Below, piece by piece: positions 8,036-16,546 of a DNA stretch of 29,816 bases (position 1 is its first letter; each line of letters opens with the position of its first letter). Origin of the DNA: an uncultured Megasphaera sp. (GTDB lineage Bacteria; Bacillota; Negativicutes; Veillonellales; Megasphaeraceae); the NCBI RefSeq assembly GCF_900539295.1, contig NZ_UQBH01000031.1, forward strand, positions 1-29,816, in the 5' to 3' direction. Position numbers and translations under genes: made by a program. Under the pieces are notes generated by a model, which worked only from the letters and a program-made list of their open reading frames with translations, was not told the origin of the DNA and did no database searches.

Positions 8036-8068
8036 AAAAAAATCCCTCCGCCATCAAGCGAAGGGATT
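8036..8068 (-). terminator. Terminator of the dapB-asd-dapA operon
   Basis: On the - strand AATCCCTTCGC pairs with GCGGAGGGATT (one T-G pair) and runs into seven T residues, 12 bases after the dapA stop. Confidence 0.85.
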
Positions 8069-8079
8069 GATTGACAAAC

Positions 8080-8961
8080 TTATAATTTTCCGATGTCTTT
8101 CAGGTACTGTCTGCATTTTTCGCGGATTTCCGGGCTGGCTTCGACTAAGGGCAGACGAAGGGGGCCGGCGGGAAAACCGAGCATATTGACCATGGTCTTA
8201 ATGGGGACCGGGCTTACGGTGCAGAAGACGCCTTTCATGAAGGGCAGGTACTGCTGATGAAGGGCAGCGGCCTTTTTGACGTCGCCGTCTTTATAGGCCT
8301 GGATCATGGCGTTCATTTCCTTGCCGATGACGTGGCCGGCAACGGTGATGATGCCATCCCCGCCGACAGCGACCAAGGGCAATGTCAGGTTGTCTTCCCC
8401 GCTGTAGAGGTGGAAGCCTTCCGGAGCATTGGCTGCTACGTAGCCGGCGAAGTCGATATTGCCGCTGGCGTCTTTGAGGCCGATGATGTTGGAAAAGTCA
8501 TGCGCTAAACGGCACACAGTCGCAGGCTCGATGCTGCCGCCTGTACGGCCCGGTACGTTGTAGATGAAGATTGGCAGGGACGTTGCCTTGGCAATAGCTG
8601 CAAAGTGGGCGTAACAGCCGTCCTGGTTCGGTTTATTGTAGTACGGCACGATAGCCAAGAGGACGTCGACACCGGTCGCTTCGGCCTTTTTGGCCATCGC
8701 AATGGATTCGGCCGTATTATTGGTTCCGACATTGCCCATGATCAGGGTCTTGTCTTTCAATTCGTCGGCGACGAGTTTAAAGAGTTTGAGTTTTTCTTCT
8801 TCCGTCATGACTGCGCCTTCGCCGGTCGTACCGCCGAGGAGGATAGCCGAACCTTCGTCGGCATACTGCTTGGCCAAGTCAACCGAGGCTTGGTAATTGA
8901 CAGAACCGTCCTGATTGAACGGGGTTATCATGGCAACAATGACATTTGGAAAGGTTAACAT
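8080..8961 (-). CDS. dapA: 4-hydroxy-tetrahydrodipicolinate synthase
   Basis: DapA condenses pyruvate with aspartate semialdehyde, the first committed step of the diaminopimelate/lysine pathway in the cytoplasm. The 293-residue TIM barrel shows GGTTGEG near 43-49 with the active-site Thr pair, Tyr134 in YNVPGRTG, and the Schiff-base Lys163 in IGLKDASG. I chose the ATG at 8961 because GGGAGATG lies upstream and the family usually starts with a short lead before the first strand; an in-frame ATG at 8979 is also possible. It is the last gene of dapB-asd-dapA, so one transcript supplies the enzyme, its aspartate-semialdehyde substrate and the next step. A terminator follows at 8036-8068. Confidence 0.96.
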   Translation of the reverse strand: MLTFPNVIVAMITPFNQDGSVNYQASVDLAKQYADEGSAILLGGTTGEGAVMTEEEKLKLFKLVADELKDKTLIMGNVGTNNTAESIAMAKKAEATGVDVLLAIVPYYNKPNQDGCYAHFAAIAKATSLPIFIYNVPGRTGGSIEPATVCRLAHDFSNIIGLKDASGNIDFAGYVAANAPEGFHLYSGEDNLTLPLVAVGGDGIITVAGHVIGKEMNAMIQAYKDGDVKKAAALHQQYLPFMKGVFCTVSPVPIKTMVNMLGFPAGPLRLPLVEASPEIREKCRQYLKDIGKL

Positions 8962-8987
8962 AGAGGTTTCATCTCCCATCGTTATTC

Positions 8988-10025
8988 TCAGTGAATCATG
9001 TCGTGATCCAGCATATATTCAGCAATCTGCAGGGCATTGAGGGCTGCACCTTTACGGATCTGGTCGCCCGATACCCAGAGATTGACAGCCTTCGGATTGT
9101 ACAAGTCCTTACGGATACGGCCGACGTAGCAGTCGTATTGTTCCGACGTAAATAAAGGCATGGGATATTCCATCGCTGCCGGATCGTCTTGAACCTGAGC
9201 GCCCGGGAAGGCATCGATAGCCTTGCGGATGGCATCGATGGTCAATTCATCAGCCGTTTCAACGTAAATCGATTCGGCATGGCTGCGGAAGACCGGCACG
9301 CGGACCGTCGTCGCCGTAATAGCGATGGCGTCATCGTGGAGCATCTTGTGCGTTTCGTTGACCATCTTCATTTCTTCCTTAGTATAATCATCTTCTACAA
9401 ACTTATCGATTTGAGGAATCAGATTAAAGGCAATGGGGTAGTGTTTCGGCAGGCTCTTGCTGGGCAGGATTTTCGGTTCCATGTCCCGACCGGCCAAGAA
9501 GGCTTCTGCTTCTTCGCGCAGTTCGTCGATACCTTCTTTGCCGGCACCGGAAACGGCCTGGTAGGTGCTGACGATGATCCGTTTGATCGGCGACAGATCA
9601 TGAATGGGTTTTAAGGCCATGAGCATGATAATCGTCGAGCAGTTCGGATTGGCAATGATGCCCTTATGGAGAGCGATGTCTTCCGGATTGACTTCGGGAA
9701 CGACCAAGGGGACGTCGGGATCCATGCGGAAGGTACTGGAGTTGTCGATGACGACGCAGCCGCGTTTAGCTGCTTCCGGTCCCAGTTCCTTACTGACCGA
9801 GCCGCCGGCGAAGAGTCCGATATCGACTCCATCAAAGGATTCCGGCTTGGCTTCTTCAACGGTATATTCCTTCCCATTGACCGTCAACTTCTTGCCGGCC
9901 GAACGATGGGATGCCAACAACTTCAATTGGCTGTACGGGAATTTTCGTTCTTCAATCAGGCGGATAAATTCTTGGCCTACGGCACCTGTGGCACCTAAAA
10001 TAGCTACTACCGGTTCTTTCGTCAT
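8988..10025 (-). CDS. asd: Aspartate-semialdehyde dehydrogenase
   Basis: Asd reduces aspartyl phosphate to aspartate semialdehyde with NADPH, the branch point to lysine, threonine and methionine. The 345-residue protein has the N-terminal nucleotide motif GATGAVGQ (11-18), catalytic Cys129 in NPNCST and the acid-base His249 in VFRSHAE. Length is normal for the family. AAAGGAAG precedes the ATG. It lies 30 bp downstream of dapB and 26 bp upstream of the dapA start used here, within one operon. Confidence 0.97.
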   Translation of the reverse strand: MTKEPVVAILGATGAVGQEFIRLIEERKFPYSQLKLLASHRSAGKKLTVNGKEYTVEEAKPESFDGVDIGLFAGGSVSKELGPEAAKRGCVVIDNSSTFRMDPDVPLVVPEVNPEDIALHKGIIANPNCSTIIMLMALKPIHDLSPIKRIIVSTYQAVSGAGKEGIDELREEAEAFLAGRDMEPKILPSKSLPKHYPIAFNLIPQIDKFVEDDYTKEEMKMVNETHKMLHDDAIAITATTVRVPVFRSHAESIYVETADELTIDAIRKAIDAFPGAQVQDDPAAMEYPMPLFTSEQYDCYVGRIRKDLYNPKAVNLWVSGDQIRKGAALNALQIAEYMLDHDMIH

Positions 10026-10055
10026 AACAAACTTCCTTTCCTCATGGTTCTTCTT

Positions 10056-10853
10056 TTATAAATAGTTTTCCAGTCCGAAGACGAGTCCCGGACGGGAGCT
10101 TACTTTCTTAACGGCTAAGATGACGCCGGGCATGAAAGATTTACGGTCTATCGAATCGTGACGGATAGTGAGTAATTCACCATATCCCCCAAAGAGGACC
10201 TGCTGATGAGCTACGTAGCCCGGCAGGCGGACACTGTGGATGGGAATGCCGGCAACAGAGGCGCCGCGGGCACCGTCAAGGCTTTCATGGGTCTTGTCCG
10301 GAGCCGGCTTGGCACCGGCAGCCTTCCGTGCTTCGTCGATCTTGTCGGCAGTCATGATAGCCGTACCCGACGGAGCATCGAGCTTATTGTTGTGATGGAG
10401 CTCGATGATTTCGACGTCCGGCAGATAAGGGGCAACTTCCGTCGACAATTTCATCATCAAGACGGCACCGATGGAAAAGTTCGGTGCAATAAAGATGCTG
10501 GTCTTATTTTCCAAAGCCAGGGCATGGAGCTCGTGGCGCTGTTCAGCCGTAAGGCCCGTCGTGCCGACGACCATGTTGACGCCGTGGGCTATGCAGGTTT
10601 TGGCATTTTTAAAAATGACAGCCGGCGTCGTAAAATCGACGACGACGTCCGGTTTTATAGCATCGAGGGCTTTGGCAAAATCGCCTTCGATGGCAAGGCC
10701 CAAATGGCCGATGCCGGCGATTTCACCGACGTCTTCTCCGACGTGGTCGATACTGACCCCGCCGGCGACGGTCAATTCCGGATCTTCAAAGACGGCTTTG
10801 ACGACCTGGCTTCCCATGCGGCCGTCGGCGCCATTGACTAATACACGAAGCAT
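10056..10853 (-). CDS. dapB: 4-hydroxy-tetrahydrodipicolinate reductase
   Basis: DapB reduces the DapA product with NAD(P)H to tetrahydrodipicolinate. The 265-residue protein shows the nucleotide-binding GADGRMG at 8-14, VGTTG near 97-101 and the signature ELHHNNKLDAPSGTA at 151-165 with catalytic His153/His154 and Lys157. The start is the ATG at 10853 because a GGAGG site is placed correctly before it; a 12-residue upstream extension lacks one. It is the first gene of dapB-asd-dapA, with its own promoter at 10914-10942. The leader of roughly 55 nt is too short for a lysine riboswitch. Confidence 0.96.
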   Translation of the reverse strand: MLRVLVNGADGRMGSQVVKAVFEDPELTVAGGVSIDHVGEDVGEIAGIGHLGLAIEGDFAKALDAIKPDVVVDFTTPAVIFKNAKTCIAHGVNMVVGTTGLTAEQRHELHALALENKTSIFIAPNFSIGAVLMMKLSTEVAPYLPDVEIIELHHNNKLDAPSGTAIMTADKIDEARKAAGAKPAPDKTHESLDGARGASVAGIPIHSVRLPGYVAHQQVLFGGYGELLTIRHDSIDRKSFMPGVILAVKKVSSRPGLVFGLENYL

Positions 10854-10913
10854 ATTGATTCCTCCAATATTTTTATGGTTTGATGGCATATTTCCATTTT
10901 GAAATTATCTTTA

Positions 10914-10942
10914 ACTATATACCTATCGCGGACATTCGTCAA
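10914..10942 (-). promoter_or_regulatory. Promoter of the dapB-asd-dapA operon
   Basis: On the - strand TTGACG (10937-10942) and TATAGT (10914-10919) are separated by exactly 17 bases, between the recN stop and the dapB start. Confidence 0.7.
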
Positions 10943-10991
10943 CCTGTATCTGTCACAGCAGGCCTGCAAAGGAAGTTTTTACTGCGGAATG

Positions 10992-12674
10992 TTACCGCCC
11001 CTTCACCTGCTGTACAATCTGTCGTGCCGCTTCAATACTGGCTTTCGTCGTATCGTTGCCGGCAAACATGCGGGCGATTTCAAGGACGTGTTCCCCATCG
11101 GAAAGAGCCCGGACTTGGGTGACCGTCCGGCCGTCCGTTTCCTTCTTGTAAATAAAATAGTGGTGGTCGGCAATGGCTGCCGTCTGGGGCAGGTGGGTAA
11201 TGCAGAAAATCTGGCCCTTGCCGGCCAGCTTCCGGATATGATCGGCAACCTGAAGTCCCGTCTGACCGCTGATACCGACGTCGATTTCATCGAAAATCAT
11301 GGTCTTATCCGATTCTCGCGAGGAACCCGTGCTTTTCAAGGCCAAGGCGATACGCGAGACTTCACCGCCGGAAGCGATCTTTGCCAAAGGCTTCATGGCT
11401 TCCCCCGTATTGGCAGAAAAATAGAGTTCGATGCCGGCAGCCCCGTCCGGTGAAATGGCCTTCATGGGCTCTAAGTGAAAGGCAATGCGGCTGTTGGGCA
11501 TGCCGAGCTTACTGAGGGTCTCGGTCATAGTCTTGCTGAAGCGGCTGTCGGCTTTATGGCGAAGATCGAGTAAAATCTCGGCCTGATGGCGGACAGCAGC
11601 GGCTTCTTTAGCCAATCGTTCTTCGAGTTTTGCCAAATGACTTTCCGACTGGTCAAGGCGTTCATAGTCTTCCTTGGCCTTAGCCAAAAACTGCAGGATG
11701 TCGGCAACGGTGACACCGTATTTGCGCTTCAATTTTTCGATCGTCGCCATGCGGGACTGCATGGCATCTAAAGCCCGTTCGTCAAAATCGAAAGAATCGG
11801 CGTAGCGCAGGAGGGCGTCGTGGATATCTTCGATTTCATAGGACAGGGTTTCGACCTTGCCCGACAAGGCACTGAAGGCATCGTCATAGGTCGAGGCCTT
11901 TTCGAGGCTGCGGTGAATGGCTTCGAGCTGCTCGATGGCCCCGGTCTGGCGTTCGCCGCCTTCTAACGAAAAGATGGCATCCCGCAGATTATCCTTTAAG
12001 TGTTCGGCATGGGATGCCTTATTGATCTTCCCTTCGAGCTCGTCGTCTTCGCCTTCCTTTAAAGCCGCCCCTTCGATCTCCTTGATTTGAAAAGCCAGGA
12101 TACTGAGCATCCGGGCCTTTTCTCCTTCATCGCGGCGCAGGGCCTTGATGGCTCCTTCCGTTTCATGCCACGTCCGATACAGGTCGTCATAGGACGCTCT
12201 CGCCTGGCGGACGTCGTCATCGAGGCCGTCTAAAATGGCGACGTGATAGGCGGGATTAAAGATAAGGCTGTTGTCGAACTGGCCGTGAATATCGAGAAGA
12301 TAATCGCCTAAGCGGCGCAGGACCGCCGTCGGCACTAAGGTACCGTTGACCAGGATCGTCCCCCTGCCGCTGCGCTGAAACTGCCGGGAGATGATGAGCT
12401 GTCCCTCATCGGCTTCGATGTGATTTTCCGACAGCAAGGCTAACAAGTCCTCTGCCATATCGGCAAAAAAGAAGGAGCCTTCGACGAGAAAGCCCTCTGT
12501 CCCGTGGCGGACGAAAGAGGCCGACGCCCGTTTTCCAGCCAGCATGCCGATGGCATCGAGGAGGATCGATTTGCCGGCCCCTGTTTCACCGGTAAAAATC
12601 GTCACTCCGTCCTCTAAGTCCAAGTGCAGGTCTTCAATCAGCGCAAAGTTATGGATGTGCAGGGACTGCAGCAT
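10992..12674 (-). CDS. recN: DNA repair protein RecN
   Basis: RecN is an SMC-like ATPase that acts early in double-strand break repair. The 560-residue protein has Walker A GETGAGKS at 29-36, long coiled-coil stretches rich in Glu/Lys/Leu in the middle, the ABC signature SGGEVSRIALALK and Walker B with MIFDEIDVGISG, then ITHLPQ. Length is typical. GAGG stands before the ATG, and the gene begins 7 bases after the argR stop, the same argR-recN pairing as in Bacillus and clostridia. Downstream comes dapB instead of spoIVB-spo0A. Confidence 0.97.
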   Translation of the reverse strand: MLQSLHIHNFALIEDLHLDLEDGVTIFTGETGAGKSILLDAIGMLAGKRASASFVRHGTEGFLVEGSFFFADMAEDLLALLSENHIEADEGQLIISRQFQRSGRGTILVNGTLVPTAVLRRLGDYLLDIHGQFDNSLIFNPAYHVAILDGLDDDVRQARASYDDLYRTWHETEGAIKALRRDEGEKARMLSILAFQIKEIEGAALKEGEDDELEGKINKASHAEHLKDNLRDAIFSLEGGERQTGAIEQLEAIHRSLEKASTYDDAFSALSGKVETLSYEIEDIHDALLRYADSFDFDERALDAMQSRMATIEKLKRKYGVTVADILQFLAKAKEDYERLDQSESHLAKLEERLAKEAAAVRHQAEILLDLRHKADSRFSKTMTETLSKLGMPNSRIAFHLEPMKAISPDGAAGIELYFSANTGEAMKPLAKIASGGEVSRIALALKSTGSSRESDKTMIFDEIDVGISGQTGLQVADHIRKLAGKGQIFCITHLPQTAAIADHHYFIYKKETDGRTVTQVRALSDGEHVLEIARMFAGNDTTKASIEAARQIVQQVKGR

Positions 12675-12681
12675 AAGAACC

Positions 12682-13137
12682 TCATTCCTTCATCAATGAT
12701 ACGATAAGCTTAATCAACTTGGGAACCGTTTCCGTATCTTTCACAATGAGCAGGACCGTGTCATCACCGGCTAAGGTACCGATGACGTTTTCCCAACGGG
12801 CATGGTCCATGGCAGCAGCAATATGATTGGCCGAACCCGGTAAGGTATGGACGATGATCTGATTGTAGGCCGAATCGACGCGAACGATGGAGTCCTGGAA
12901 GAGACGTGCCATGCGGTTCTTGGACATGAGCATGTTCTGTTCCGGCGACAGGGCGTAACGGTAATGGCCGTCACTGGTCGGGACCTTGATCAGCATCAGT
13001 TCCTTGATATCACGGGACACCGTGGCCTGCGTAACTTCAATGCCTTCTTCCTGCAAAGCCTTAGCCAGTTCCTCCTGCGTTTCAATCGGTCTGGATTGGA
13101 CAATCTCTTTAATCTTCGTATAGCGGAATCTTTTCAT
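12682..13137 (-). CDS. argR: Arginine repressor ArgR/AhrC
   Basis: A 151-residue arginine-dependent regulator that represses arginine synthesis genes and often activates catabolic ones, acting as a hexamer. The N-terminal winged helix (residues about 1-70) contains the family motif TQATVSRDIKEL, and the C-terminal oligomerisation and arginine-binding domain contains GTLAGDDTVLLIV. The ATG at 13137 is preferred since the family starts there (MKRFRYTKIKEIV) and GAGGGAAAGG precedes it; a 19-residue extension further upstream has no support. Its first 29 bases overlap the end of the mnmM-like gene, which implies translational coupling. recN follows after 7 bases. Confidence 0.95.
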   Translation of the reverse strand: MKRFRYTKIKEIVQSRPIETQEELAKALQEEGIEVTQATVSRDIKELMLIKVPTSDGHYRYALSPEQNMLMSKNRMARLFQDSIVRVDSAYNQIIVHTLPGSANHIAAAMDHARWENVIGTLAGDDTVLLIVKDTETVPKLIKLIVSLMKE

Positions 13138-13723
13138 AATGACCTTTCCCTCTCTTCTGTACGACATATAATAAGGGCGGACAATGAACCTCATTGACAG
13201 GTCTCCACGATGAGATGTGAAAGGCCTCTTGGGGTACGTCCTTCAAAAATGACTGCAGCGCTCTTTCTTCCTGAGCGCCGGCATCAGTACCGGGATAAGC
13301 TGCTATTATAATTATCCCATTTATCGCAATTTTATTCAAGCCTATTTTTATAGCCCTTAGTGTTATTTCATAATCCGTATGGATGCGGTGGTCTCCGGAC
13401 GGCAAATAGCCTAAATTGAATAGGATGACATCGATGCCGTCAGGGACTTTTTCCAGCAGTTCGTCATGAGAACCACACTGACAGCGGACATCGCGGTCTG
13501 TCAGATTTTCTTCAACGAGCCTCCGTTGCGTGCGTTCAACGGCGCAGGGCTGTATATCAAAGGCATAGAGAACGGCATCAGCCGGCATGAGTTTTGCCAA
13601 AAAAGCCGTATCATATCCGTTCCCACAAGTCATATCGACGAGCCGTTTCGCCTGGCGGACATAGGGATCGGCGAGCATGTGCGATACCGTAACGGCATTG
13701 CGGAATGGATACATATCAATCAT
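13109..13723 (-). CDS. mnmM: SAM-dependent tRNA methyltransferase, MnmM/YtqB-like
   Basis: A 204-residue class I methyltransferase of the family formerly called rRNA methylase, to which B. subtilis YtqB belongs. YtqB was shown to be MnmM, which methylates the 5-aminomethyl-2-thiouridine group at tRNA position 34. Visible: SAM motif DMTCGNGYDTAFLAKL (about 30-45), FDIQPCAVERTQRRL, the NLGYLPSGDH signature, and a C-terminal VNEVHCPPLLYVV matching the N-Q-x-x-x-P-P region. It overlaps nadK by 8 bp and argR by 29 bp. Either the ATG at 13723 or the one at 13714, better spaced from GGGAA, may be the start. The family is well supported; the specific reaction is inferred by homology. Confidence 0.85.
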   Translation of the reverse strand: MIDMYPFRNAVTVSHMLADPYVRQAKRLVDMTCGNGYDTAFLAKLMPADAVLYAFDIQPCAVERTQRRLVEENLTDRDVRCQCGSHDELLEKVPDGIDVILFNLGYLPSGDHRIHTDYEITLRAIKIGLNKIAINGIIIIAAYPGTDAGAQEERALQSFLKDVPQEAFHISSWRPVNEVHCPPLLYVVQKRGKGHYEKIPLYED

Positions 13724-14588
13724 TTCCCATCATCTTGGTAAACAAGTTACTGTAAAAATAGTTCTGGTTAAAGCGGATCAACTTCAATACGTGATCGGCT
13801 TTTCGGATTTCAAGAACCATATTGCCCATCAATTCCTGATCCATTACGCCGTCTACAGAGACGCGGACACTGTTGCGGCTGTGAGCCGAGGTAACGGAAA
13901 TCTGGTCGTCATCGCGCAGGACCAGGGGCACTTTGAGGAGCAGGTGCGGACAGATCGGCGTCACCATGATGCAGGGCACGCTCGGCGCTGCAATGGGGCC
14001 GCCGCTCGAAAAGGTATAGCCCGTACTGCCCGTCGCCGTCGATACGATGAGGCCGTCACCGGGGTACTGCTGAATGAAGTGGCCGTTGATGCTGAGGTCG
14101 ACGCGGATCAATTTGCCGACATTGCCGTGGCCGATGACGATATCATTTAAGGCATCGGGCAGAGACTGGATCATACCGTCTTCATAACACAGATCGGCAT
14201 GGAGCATCATCCGTTCTTCGAGGAAATATTTTCCGGCCAGGATGTCGTCCAGGCGCTGTTCCAGGTTTCTCGTTTCTACTTCATAGAGGAAGCCCAAAGA
14301 GCCGAGATTGATGCCGCAGATGGGAACGTCGGCAGCGGCAAATTTGTTGGCCATCTTCAGGATCGTCCCGTCGCCGCCGAGAACCATGGCGATATCGATG
14401 GTATCGTAAATCGTCATCCGCGGCCGAAAGTGTTCGGCTGCAATTTCCTGATAAGCCGGCTGGCAGCTCTCACTGACGTAGGCCGGCAGATAGTATTCAA
14501 TATCCCGTTCTTCACAAATCCGAATGAGTTCTTTTACAATGGCTGCGCTTTCGCGTTTGACAAGGTTTGGAAAAATACCGATACGCAT
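13716..14588 (-). CDS. nadK: NAD kinase
   Basis: NadK phosphorylates NAD to NADP. The 290-residue protein shows the GGDG motif at 71-74 (MVLGGDGTILKMA), GINLGSLGFL, and the NAD-binding stretch DGLIVSTATGSTGYTFSSGGP. The length is normal for the bacterial enzyme. AGGTGAT precedes the ATG, 10 bases after the tlyA stop. The tlyA-nadK-argR-recN order is shared with many clostridia, with an mnmM-like gene inserted here after nadK (8-bp overlap). Confidence 0.96.
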   Translation of the reverse strand: MRIGIFPNLVKRESAAIVKELIRICEERDIEYYLPAYVSESCQPAYQEIAAEHFRPRMTIYDTIDIAMVLGGDGTILKMANKFAAADVPICGINLGSLGFLYEVETRNLEQRLDDILAGKYFLEERMMLHADLCYEDGMIQSLPDALNDIVIGHGNVGKLIRVDLSINGHFIQQYPGDGLIVSTATGSTGYTFSSGGPIAAPSVPCIMVTPICPHLLLKVPLVLRDDDQISVTSAHSRNSVRVSVDGVMDQELMGNMVLEIRKADHVLKLIRFNQNYFYSNLFTKMMGND

Positions 14589-14598
14589 GAAAAATCAC

Positions 14599-15402
14599 CT
14601 ACATTTCGTGAGATTTACTGACAATATCTTCGACGACATCGTCGGTGATGTCGTTATGGCAGGGATCGTCTTTACGGCAGTACAACAGGTATTCGATATT
14701 GCCGTCGGCCCCCTTTATCGGAGAAAAGGTAAGGCCCAGCGGCGACAGTCCGTTTTCGGCGATGCCGTCGACGACGCGGCGGATTACCTCGCGGTGGACG
14801 GCGATGTCGCGGACGATGCCGCCTTTGCCGACGTGTTCCCGCCCGGCCTCAAACTGAGGTTTAATGAGGGCTGCCATGGTGCCGCCTGACGCCAAGAGAG
14901 GCACGACGGCCGGCATGATTTTGAGGAGTGAAATAAAGGAAACGTCGATGGAGATGAAGTCGACGGGTTCGCCGATATCGGAGACGGTAACGTTTCGGAT
15001 ATTGGTCCGTTCCATGTTGACGACTCGGTCGTCGGTCCGCAGCTTCCAAGCCAATTGGCCGTAGCCGACGTCGACGGCAAAGACCTTCACGGCGCCGCGC
15101 TGAAGGGCGCAGTCCGTAAAGCCGCCCGTCGAGGCGCCGATATCCATCATGGTCTTTCCCGTAAGGTCGATGGGAAATGTTTCCATCGCTTTTTCTAATT
15201 TCAGGCCGCCGCGGCCGACGTAGGGAATGGGATTTCCCTTGACGGTAATGTCTACATCGTCAGACAGTTTGGTACCGGCCTTATCGACGCGCTGATTGTC
15301 AACAAAGACCAGGCCGGCCATAATGGCCGCCTTGGCCTTTTCCCGGCTTTCAGACAAGCCGCGGTTGACGAGGAGTACGTCCAGTCTTTCTTTATGCTGC
15401 AT
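14599..15402 (-). CDS. tlyA: TlyA family rRNA 2'-O-methyltransferase
   Basis: A 267-residue protein with an N-terminal S4 RNA-binding domain (about residues 5-60) and a FtsJ-like Rossmann methyltransferase domain with DIGASTGGFTDC at 87-98 and the IKPQFE motif. TlyA enzymes methylate 2'-OH groups of 16S and 23S rRNA; the old name hemolysin A reflects a separate observation. GAGAGGTAAG stands before the ATG, 20 bases after the ispA stop. In B. subtilis dxs lies between ispA and this gene (yqxC); here dxs is absent. Confidence 0.93.
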   Translation of the reverse strand: MQHKERLDVLLVNRGLSESREKAKAAIMAGLVFVDNQRVDKAGTKLSDDVDITVKGNPIPYVGRGGLKLEKAMETFPIDLTGKTMMDIGASTGGFTDCALQRGAVKVFAVDVGYGQLAWKLRTDDRVVNMERTNIRNVTVSDIGEPVDFISIDVSFISLLKIMPAVVPLLASGGTMAALIKPQFEAGREHVGKGGIVRDIAVHREVIRRVVDGIAENGLSPLGLTFSPIKGADGNIEYLLYCRKDDPCHNDITDDVVEDIVSKSHEM

Positions 15403-15422
15403 ACACTCTTACCTCTCTATCA

Positions 15423-16307
15423 TTAATGAACCCGGGTCAGCATATATTCGACGAGATTCTTCAGGAACCAGGCTTTGTCTCCCAAGGGCACCAGAGCCGC
15501 GACGGCCTTGTCTGCCGCTTCACGCGCCATCTGGCGAGCTTCCTCAAGAGAAAAGATGGTGACATACGTCGCCTTGTCGTTTTTAAGGTCGCTGCCGACG
15601 GGCTTTCCTAACAGGGCTTCGTCGCCGACGACGTCAAGGATATCATCGGTGATCTGGAAAGTCAGCCCCATGTAAGTCGCGTATTCATCGAGGGCTTTTC
15701 GCACGGCCGGTTCGGCATCGGAAACGATGGCCGCCATATCGATGGCCGCTTTGAAGATGACTCCCGTCTTGGACCGGTGCAGGAGTTCCATCCCTTCCCG
15801 ACCGATTTCCATCTTGCCGTCCGACGCCAGGTCAAAGGCCTGACCGCCGACCATTCCGGCCGGACCGGCAGCTTTGGCGATGACGGCGATGCAGCGGTTC
15901 AGTTTATCCGGGTCGATATCCTTCTGACGTGCCAGGAGTTCAAAGGCAAAGGTCAAAAGGCCGTCGCCGGCCAGGGTGGCAATGCCGGGCCCGTAAATGA
16001 CGTGGTTCGTCGGCTTGCCCCGGCGCAGATCATCGTTATCCATGCAGGGCAGATCGTCGTGAATCAAGGAATAGGTGTGGATGCATTCGAGGGCGCAGGC
16101 CATTTCCGTATACGGCGCCGCATCGCCTCCTAAAGCTTCGATCGTCACCAGCATGAGAACCGGACGGATGCGTTTGCCGCCGGCCATGAGGCTGTAATTC
16201 ATCGATTCATATAAGGGGGCAAACTGCGGCTGTTCCGTCACGAGAAGCCTTTCCAGTGTCTTTTCGATATGATCTTTTTTAGTACTTAAATAGTCTTTAA
16301 ACATCAT
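15423..16307 (-). CDS. ispA: Short-chain polyprenyl diphosphate synthase (farnesyl type)
   Basis: It condenses isopentenyl diphosphate with allylic diphosphates to make geranyl and farnesyl diphosphate, precursors of undecaprenol and quinones. The 294-residue protein carries GGKRIRP near 43-49, the first Asp-rich motif DDLPCMDNDD at 84-93 with the two-residue insertion of bacterial farnesyl synthases, GGQAFD near 154-159, and the second motif DDILD at 221-225. The start codon overlaps the xseB stop (ATGA). The order xseA-xseB-ispA is the usual Firmicute one. Chain length is inferred from motif type. Confidence 0.95.
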   Translation of the reverse strand: MMFKDYLSTKKDHIEKTLERLLVTEQPQFAPLYESMNYSLMAGGKRIRPVLMLVTIEALGGDAAPYTEMACALECIHTYSLIHDDLPCMDNDDLRRGKPTNHVIYGPGIATLAGDGLLTFAFELLARQKDIDPDKLNRCIAVIAKAAGPAGMVGGQAFDLASDGKMEIGREGMELLHRSKTGVIFKAAIDMAAIVSDAEPAVRKALDEYATYMGLTFQITDDILDVVGDEALLGKPVGSDLKNDKATYVTIFSLEEARQMAREAADKAVAALVPLGDKAWFLKNLVEYMLTRVH

Positions 16308-16546
16308 AAGTCCAGCACTCCTTCTGCCATGCCGTCTGCCGCTTCTTCCGTACCGGCCATGGCCGCTGCCTTCTGGCGGGCATAATCCAAAGCGTCTTCA
16401 CAGTCCTTGGACAATTTAACGGCTTTTTCATATAAATCGAGGGACTGTTTCAGCGTCAGGTCCGGTGCTTCCAAGTCGCGGACGAGCTGTTCCAATTTTT
16501 CGTAATTGCTTTCAAAGTTCTTCAATTTATCCGTCGTTCTTGCCAT
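16304..16546 (-). CDS. xseB: Exodeoxyribonuclease VII small subunit
   Basis: An 80-residue, mostly helical protein with the family pattern NFESNYEKLEQLVRDLE, LTLKQSLDLYEKAVKLSKDCE. XseB assembles in several copies on XseA to form exonuclease VII, which degrades single-stranded DNA. Its start has GAGGTGAAG and lies inside the xseA end (20-bp overlap); its stop overlaps the ispA start by 4 bp. Confidence 0.95.
   Translation of the reverse strand: MARTTDKLKNFESNYEKLEQLVRDLEAPDLTLKQSLDLYEKAVKLSKDCEDALDYARQKAAAMAGTEEAADGMAEGVLDL

Noticed and set aside
7834..8070. A 78-aa + strand frame over the tRNA region
   Set aside because: It starts in the tRNA promoter and reads through the complete tRNA-Arg and its terminator.
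10206..10841. A 211-aa frame antisense to dapB
   Set aside because: A shadow of a conserved gene with biased GC content at third positions; no ribosome site or domain.
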